From contig DMYD01000028.1 of assembly GCA_003483745.1 (NCBI GenBank), forward strand, positions 1 through 64,000: a stretch of 64,000 bases of DNA, in the 5' to 3' direction. Below, piece after piece: positions 59,509 to 64,000 of the stretch. The notes under the pieces were generated by a model. That model was not told the origin of the DNA and searched no databases. It worked only from the letters and a program-made list of their open reading frames with translations. The stretch is from Roseburia sp. (GTDB lineage: Bacteria > Bacillota > Clostridia > Lachnospirales > Lachnospiraceae). The translations under genes and the position numbers were made by a program. Position 1 is the first letter of the stretch; every line of letters begins with the position of its first letter.

Positions 59509-60309
59509 ATGGCAGCAGATTTTTATTCGATATGGGACAACTTTAAAAATTTTATTGGCGGACGTACCGGGCTTTTTCACTGGGGTATGTTCTGTCTTGC
59601 ACTTGTTTTTCTTTTCCTGGTTGGAAGAAAACAGAAAGAGGAAAAACAGGCTGTCCGTTTTTTGGTCTGGCCGTCTGTTCTGGTGCTTTTGTTTTTGTTT
59701 AATCCATTGTTTTACCGTTATGTCGGAAGCCGTTTTTTTGCCGGTGTATACTGGAGATTATTCTGGATGCTGCCTATTTCATTTACGGTGGCGTATACGG
59801 TGGTGTGGTTGGTTTTCCGGTGGAAAAAACAGTTTGCCCGCATTGTGGTTTTAGTAGTGGCAGTTTTAGTGGTGGCAGTCAGCGGACAAAAGATTTACAG
59901 CGGAACGAATTTTATGCAGGCGGAAAATGAATATAAACTGCCGCAGGCAGCTCTGGATGTTGCAGATATTCTGGCAGGAGCCGGCGTGAACTGGAAAGTA
60001 AAATCTGTTGTGCCGAATGAACTGCTCTGCTACATCAGGCAGTATCGCTGTGATATCGGCTTATTCTATGGAAGAAATGTAGGTGGATTTATTTCCGGGA
60101 TCGGAGATGATGAAGCCGCGATGTATCAGCAGATGTGCCAGCAAAAGCCGGACATGTCGGTGGTGACAGACATTGCAAAGCGCAATGAGGTCGTGTTTTT
60201 GTGTTTTAACCGTGCCTCACAGGAGATACCGGAAGATCTAAAACCGTATGGGTATCACTATTACAAAGAGACTGGGGATTACATCATTTATATGCTTGGA
60301 GAGGAATAG
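59509..60309 (+). CDS. DUF6077-like polytopic membrane protein, C-terminal part
   Basis: 266 aa in the same frame as the preceding gene, six codons after its stop. It starts MAADFYSIWDNFKNFIGGRTG, has four or five membrane segments, then a soluble end (about 140-266). AAAGGAAAG at 59490-59499 could allow reinitiation. Full-length family members appear to be single proteins of about 600 aa, the sum of both parts, so this is either a nonsense-split gene or a two-chain version. Confidence 0.6.
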   Translation: MAADFYSIWDNFKNFIGGRTGLFHWGMFCLALVFLFLVGRKQKEEKQAVRFLVWPSVLVLLFLFNPLFYRYVGSRFFAGVYWRLFWMLPISFTVAYTVVWLVFRWKKQFARIVVLVVAVLVVAVSGQKIYSGTNFMQAENEYKLPQAALDVADILAGAGVNWKVKSVVPNELLCYIRQYRCDIGLFYGRNVGGFISGIGDDEAAMYQQMCQQKPDMSVVTDIAKRNEVVFLCFNRASQEIPEDLKPYGYHYYKETGDYIIYMLGEE

Positions 60310-61488
60310 ATGGAGCAGATCAGGAAATGGATACAGGAAAATGACTGGAAAAGCATGGGAATTGTCGCATATTATGGTTATTTTACGATCAATGTGTTAG
60401 TAAAAGCATTTGGTTATGACAGCAGTGACCAGATCTATAAATTTTTCATGTTATCGGGAATTCTCCTTCTTGGAATCAAGCTTATCACAACAAAATATAC
60501 GTTAAGGGAAGTCGTGATCATTGCACTTTTACTGGGGGCAGGGATGTTCATCTGGGTGATGACAAAAAAGGCGACGCTGTTGTTTTTGTTTTTGACGATC
60601 ATTGGAATGAAAGATGTACGTTTTCGGAAACTGATCGGTATGTCTGTATGGATCCGGTTATTTGTGGCGGTCGTCATGGTGGTCGGTTCTGTTTACGGAG
60701 TCTATGATATCGGTTATAAAACGACACCGAATGCACAATACGTCGAAGTACCGGTGTACAGTTTTGGATTCAGCGAACCGAATACAGCATATCTTACCAT
60801 TTTCCTGCTGTTGATTCTTCTGATCTACTACTACTATGAAAAATTAAATGTATGGTGGTTTTTAGGTACCTGTGCCACTGCATTTATTTTTTACGAGACG
60901 ACGTTCTGCCGTACTGGAATTTTGGTATTCTTATTTGCGTGGGTGCTGATCATCTATGAGAAAATGGTGAAAAATGAGCGGGCAAAGTTTATTTTTGTAC
61001 TTTCTGTTCCCGTGGGGGCGGTGTTCAGTTTTGCAACCATGGTGCTTTTTAACAGCGGAAATTCACTGATGAAAATAATCGACCGCTACGTATCGGGAAG
61101 GGTGCATATCATGGGTGAGTATTATCAGGATCAGGGACTTGCGCTGCTTCCAAGAAATCAGGAGTATTTTTATGCGAGTTACCACGGACTGATTGACAAT
61201 GCGTACATGCATATTTTATTGTACTGTGGATGGATCTTTGCATTGGTCTTTTTTGCAGTGCTCTGCCTTATGCTGGTGCGGCTTTATCAGGCAGGCTGTT
61301 ATAAAGAACTGGTCATGCTTTCCGTATTTGCACTTTATGCGATCATGGAACAGTTTGTACTAAATGGTTTTATGAATCCGTTTATCCTTCTGATAGGGAT
61401 TCTTGTATATCCGAATCTACTAAGACAGTTCAAAGAGGAAAAAGACGAGGACAATCATGGAAAAATACCGTATTCTTCAAATTCATAA
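60310..61488 (+). CDS. O-antigen polymerase/ligase-like (Wzy-type) membrane protein
   Basis: 392 aa with ten to eleven membrane segments. A soluble loop late in the protein (YVSGRVHIMGEYYQDQGLAL ... HGLIDNAYMHILLYCGWIF) with the DNAYMHILLYCG stretch typical of Wzy/WaaL-type polymerases supports the call. It starts immediately after the stop of the preceding gene and overlaps the next by 32 bp. It likely joins repeat units into polymer outside the membrane. Confidence 0.8.
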   Translation: MEQIRKWIQENDWKSMGIVAYYGYFTINVLVKAFGYDSSDQIYKFFMLSGILLLGIKLITTKYTLREVVIIALLLGAGMFIWVMTKKATLLFLFLTIIGMKDVRFRKLIGMSVWIRLFVAVVMVVGSVYGVYDIGYKTTPNAQYVEVPVYSFGFSEPNTAYLTIFLLLILLIYYYYEKLNVWWFLGTCATAFIFYETTFCRTGILVFLFAWVLIIYEKMVKNERAKFIFVLSVPVGAVFSFATMVLFNSGNSLMKIIDRYVSGRVHIMGEYYQDQGLALLPRNQEYFYASYHGLIDNAYMHILLYCGWIFALVFFAVLCLMLVRLYQAGCYKELVMLSVFALYAIMEQFVLNGFMNPFILLIGILVYPNLLRQFKEEKDEDNHGKIPYSSNS

Positions 61489-62662
61489 TTTTTATCAGAT
61501 CCCGGGTGGGGAAGATGTCGTAGTGCGCAACGAAAAGAAATTGTTAGAAGAGCACGGACATGAGGTGTTTACCTACTACCGCAGCAATAAGGAGTTGAAC
61601 GAAGGCAGTAAATTAAAAAAAATGCTGATTCCGTTTACTGCAATTTATTCTTTTAAGACCTGCAGGGAAGTAAAAAAGATTATTCGTGAGAATAAAATTG
61701 ATATCGTGCATGTGCACAACACGCTGATGATGGTGAGCCCGTCCGTATTTTATGCAGCGTTCCAATGCAGGGTGCCGGTGGTACAGACACTTCACAATTT
61801 CCGTATGCTCTGTCCGGCTGGATCATTTTTCCGCAACAATGTGATCTGCGAGGAATGTGTGGACGGCGGTTTAAAGTGCGCCATTAAACACAAATGTTAC
61901 CGCGGAAGTAAAATACAGACGATGGTAAGTTCAGCGATCCTCTGGATCCACCGTTTCCTTGGAACCTACTATCGTGTGAATTTTATCTGTCTGACAGAGT
62001 TTAATAAAAACAAACTTTTAAGTTCTTTAGATCCGGGCAAAAAGATCGTGGATCCTAAAAGGGTATATATCAAACCGAACTTTACCTTTGCAGATGGGAT
62101 CGTTCCGGTCGAGAAACAGCCCGAGGAGGAATACTATCTGTTTGCCGGAAGAGTAGAGGCATTAAAAGGAATCGATATCGCGGTAAAGGCTTTTGAAAAG
62201 CTGCCGGATAAGATCCTTTATGTTGCGGGAACAGGACCGATGATGGATGAGATGCAGTCCTATGTCAGCACGCATAACATGAAAAATGTCCGCTTTTTAG
62301 GTTATCTGCAGAAAGAGGAAATGACTGAGAAATTTTACAATGCAAAAGCGGTCATCATGACTTCCCAGTGTTATGAGGCGTTTGCCATGACGATTGCGGA
62401 GGCGTATTCCTACGGTGTGCCGGTAATCGCAGGACGTGTCGGTAATATGGACGGTATGGTGAATGAAGGTGTGACAGGGGTAAAATTTGAGTACAACTCT
62501 GTTGAGGATCTTGCAAAAAAAGTCTGTGAGTTTGAGCAGATGGATTTAAACAGATTAAAGGAAAATGCGAGAGAATTTTATCAGCACAGATTAAGACCGG
62601 AGGATAATTACCAGAAACTTATCAGCATCTACCACAGCATTTCAGAGGAAAAAGAACAATGA
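61457..62662 (+). CDS. Glycosyltransferase family 4 (GT-B)
   Basis: 401-aa GT-B glycosyltransferase. The N-terminal acceptor domain has RILQIHNFYQIPGGEDVVVR and VVQTLHNFRMLCPAGSFFRN with a Cys-rich insert (CEECVDGGLKCAIKHKC) typical of one EPS subgroup. The C-terminal donor domain has FAGRVEALKGIDIAVKAFEK, ENVRFLGYL-like NVRFLGYLQKEEM and the E-x7-E motif EAFAMTIAEAYSYGVPV. It uses an NDP-sugar to extend the lipid-linked unit. Confidence 0.9.
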   Translation: MEKYRILQIHNFYQIPGGEDVVVRNEKKLLEEHGHEVFTYYRSNKELNEGSKLKKMLIPFTAIYSFKTCREVKKIIRENKIDIVHVHNTLMMVSPSVFYAAFQCRVPVVQTLHNFRMLCPAGSFFRNNVICEECVDGGLKCAIKHKCYRGSKIQTMVSSAILWIHRFLGTYYRVNFICLTEFNKNKLLSSLDPGKKIVDPKRVYIKPNFTFADGIVPVEKQPEEEYYLFAGRVEALKGIDIAVKAFEKLPDKILYVAGTGPMMDEMQSYVSTHNMKNVRFLGYLQKEEMTEKFYNAKAVIMTSQCYEAFAMTIAEAYSYGVPVIAGRVGNMDGMVNEGVTGVKFEYNSVEDLAKKVCEFEQMDLNRLKENAREFYQHRLRPEDNYQKLISIYHSISEEKEQ

Positions 62663-63774
62663 AAAAAAGGGCAGTATTTATCACGAATATACCATCGCCA
62701 TACCGGGTGGATTTCTTTTCTTATATGCAGAAAAAATTCCCTGAGTATGAATTTCATATTATTTTTTCCGGGGCAGGCATGGAAAACCGGAAGTGGAATG
62801 TGGAGATGGAGGAGATTGAGCATTATCATTTCTTAAAGTCAAAGACGATCATTATCCGAAAAAGGTTTGACGACCGTTATGTGTTTATTCCGGTAGGAGT
62901 GGAAAAGACCTTGAAAGAGATCGCGCCGGATGTGGTTTTTGCCATGGAGTACAACCCGACGATCCTTCGTGCGGTGCACTGGTGCCGGAAGAAGAAAATA
63001 CCATTTATCAGCTGGACGGATGGCACTTTAAATTCTGAAAAAAATATTGGAAAGGTACAGCGCTTATCAAGACGCTATATTATAAAGAGGGCGGCGGCTT
63101 TTATTGCGAGCAGCACTGCATCGCGCGAGGCACAGATTGCTTACGGAGCCGATGAAAAGAAATGTTTTATTTCATATCTTACCGTAGACATTCAGAAATA
63201 TCTGTATGAGAGAGTGCACCCTGTGGAAAATAAAACAGGACTGCAGCTTTTATATGTGGGAAGTCTGATCCAGCGGAAGGGGCTTGATCTGTTGCTGCCG
63301 GCGCTCGCAAAAACGCCGCAGGATGTGAAGCTCTGGATCGTTGGAGAGGGGCAGGAAAAAGATCTGCTGCAAAAACAGTGCACAGAACTTGGAATTTCTG
63401 ACCGCGTGGAATTTTTAGGATATCAGGAAGGCGAACCGTTGCAGAAATTATACCGCACGGCGGATGCTTTTGTACTTCCGACCAGGGAGGATTGTTTTGG
63501 ACTTGTCCTTTTAGAGGCAATGTGTGCATCCCTTCCGGTCATTTCATCAAAATATGCGGACGGTGCAAGAGATCTTGTCTTAGATGGTCAAAATGGTTAT
63601 ATCATTGACCCGGAAGATATGGATAGTTTTGCGGAGGCAATCAAAAAGGTTGCTGCCGGGGACACAGCATTTGTCATGGGGAAAAACAGTTACGAAAAGG
63701 CACATGAATTTTCTTTTGAACAGGTGTCAAAAGGATGCATCCGGGCGCTATCGTATGTATTATCACAGAAATAA
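62659..63774 (+). CDS. Glycosyltransferase family 4 (GT-B)
   Basis: 371-aa GT-B enzyme overlapping the preceding gene by four bases (ATGA). N-terminal NIPSPYRVDFFSYMQKKFPE, central YVGSLIQRKGLDLLLPALAK, LWIVGEGQEKDLLQKQC and the E-x7-E motif DCFGLVLLEAMCASLPVISS. It belongs to the same polysaccharide pathway; donor and acceptor are unknown. Confidence 0.9.
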   Translation: MKKRAVFITNIPSPYRVDFFSYMQKKFPEYEFHIIFSGAGMENRKWNVEMEEIEHYHFLKSKTIIIRKRFDDRYVFIPVGVEKTLKEIAPDVVFAMEYNPTILRAVHWCRKKKIPFISWTDGTLNSEKNIGKVQRLSRRYIIKRAAAFIASSTASREAQIAYGADEKKCFISYLTVDIQKYLYERVHPVENKTGLQLLYVGSLIQRKGLDLLLPALAKTPQDVKLWIVGEGQEKDLLQKQCTELGISDRVEFLGYQEGEPLQKLYRTADAFVLPTREDCFGLVLLEAMCASLPVISSKYADGARDLVLDGQNGYIIDPEDMDSFAEAIKKVAAGDTAFVMGKNSYEKAHEFSFEQVSKGCIRALSYVLSQK

Positions 63775-63783
63775 AGGATTAGT

Positions 63784-64000
63784 ATGAAGAAAAAGATTTT
63801 ATTTAACGGACTTGGAAACAGAGGATGGATCGGCGGACTTTATTATATTAAAAATATTATGTTCAGTTGTCTGCAGAACGAAAATATTATGGAGCGTTTT
63901 TCGCTGGTGCTTTTGATCGATCCGGAACACGCAGATATCTTCGACTGTTTCAAAGACAATCCCAATGTAGATATCCGTGTTTATGACGGAAATAATAAAA
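63784..64000 (+). CDS. Partial glycosyltransferase-like gene, cut by window end
   Basis: The first 72 codons of an ORF with no stop before the window edge. It starts MKKKILFNGLGNRGWIGGLY and continues YIKNIMFSCLQNENIMERFS, which looks like the first strand and helix of a GT-B acceptor domain. It begins 9 bp after the preceding stop, in the same operon. Assignment is from the N-terminal pattern and context only. Confidence 0.6.
   Translation, partial: MKKKILFNGLGNRGWIGGLYYIKNIMFSCLQNENIMERFSLVLLIDPEHADIFDCFKDNPNVDIRVYDGNNK

Overview
The window looks like a chromosomal segment of a motile, spore-forming, anaerobic Firmicute of the family Lachnospiraceae, near Roseburia/Agathobacter. This placement is inferred, not computed. 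It rests on AGGAGG-type ribosome sites, TTG/GTG starts, A+T-rich intergenic DNA with sigma-A promoters, dipicolinate synthase genes, an mbl-flhO-flhP flagellar block, comFC-yvyF, a cdaA-cdaR-glmM operon and a flavodiiron protein. Nearly all genes are on the + strand. I see no rRNA, tRNA, CRISPR, prophage or intact insertion sequence.

Layout. 0.1-8.6 kb: MATE exporter; a minus-strand GGDEF protein; then a likely operon of histidine phosphatase, C69 dipeptidase, TAXI binding lipoprotein, GltS-type carrier, a 59-aa repeat protein and a PfkB kinase; then a BlaI-like regulator. 8.7-14.6 kb: a 41-aa gene with its own promoter and terminator, a VanZ-like membrane protein, YitT, a LysR regulator and metNIQ. 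metNIQ is preceded by a Met/Cys-rich leader ORF followed by an intrinsic terminator, the layout of a ribosome-mediated attenuator. 14.6-22.5 kb: an Rpn-nuclease relic, an esterase, a YkgJ protein, an FAD/Rieske oxidoreductase, lrgAB, a LysM protein, a DUF4474 protein and a decayed metallophosphoesterase. 22.5-26.4 kb: aspartokinase; a roughly 490-nt minus-strand transcription unit without a substantial ORF; dpaAB behind a sigma-K-like promoter; a TSCPD protein.

26.6-35.8 kb: secA, a flavodiiron protein behind a 35-bp palindrome, and uvrB-uvrA behind a LexA-type box. 35.8-36.5 kb: a noncoding stretch holding a 219-bp MITE-like element with inverted ends and 7-bp target duplications, followed by a run of hairpins. 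36.5-42.1 kb: mbl, two rod/hook-type flagellar genes, a FlgJ-type rod-binding protein and recD2. 42.2-45.1 kb: a minus-strand ABC importer of the TrpX/COG1101 class. 45.3-51.9 kb: comFC, yvyF, two unrecognised membrane proteins, cdaA-cdaR-glmM and an HPr protein. 52.0-64.0 kb: a surface-polysaccharide locus comprising dTDP-rhamnose synthesis (rfbDBAC), an initiating sugar-phosphate transferase, a chain-length protein with a degenerate nucleotide-binding domain, a DUF6077-like membrane protein split by one in-frame stop, a Wzy-like polymerase and three glycosyltransferases, the last cut by the window edge.

The signals most worth following are the metNIQ leader, the minus-strand RNA at 24 kb, the MITE and its scattered modules, the TAXI-GltS pairing without a TRAP permease, and a twin hairpin found upstream of two unrelated membrane-protein genes.
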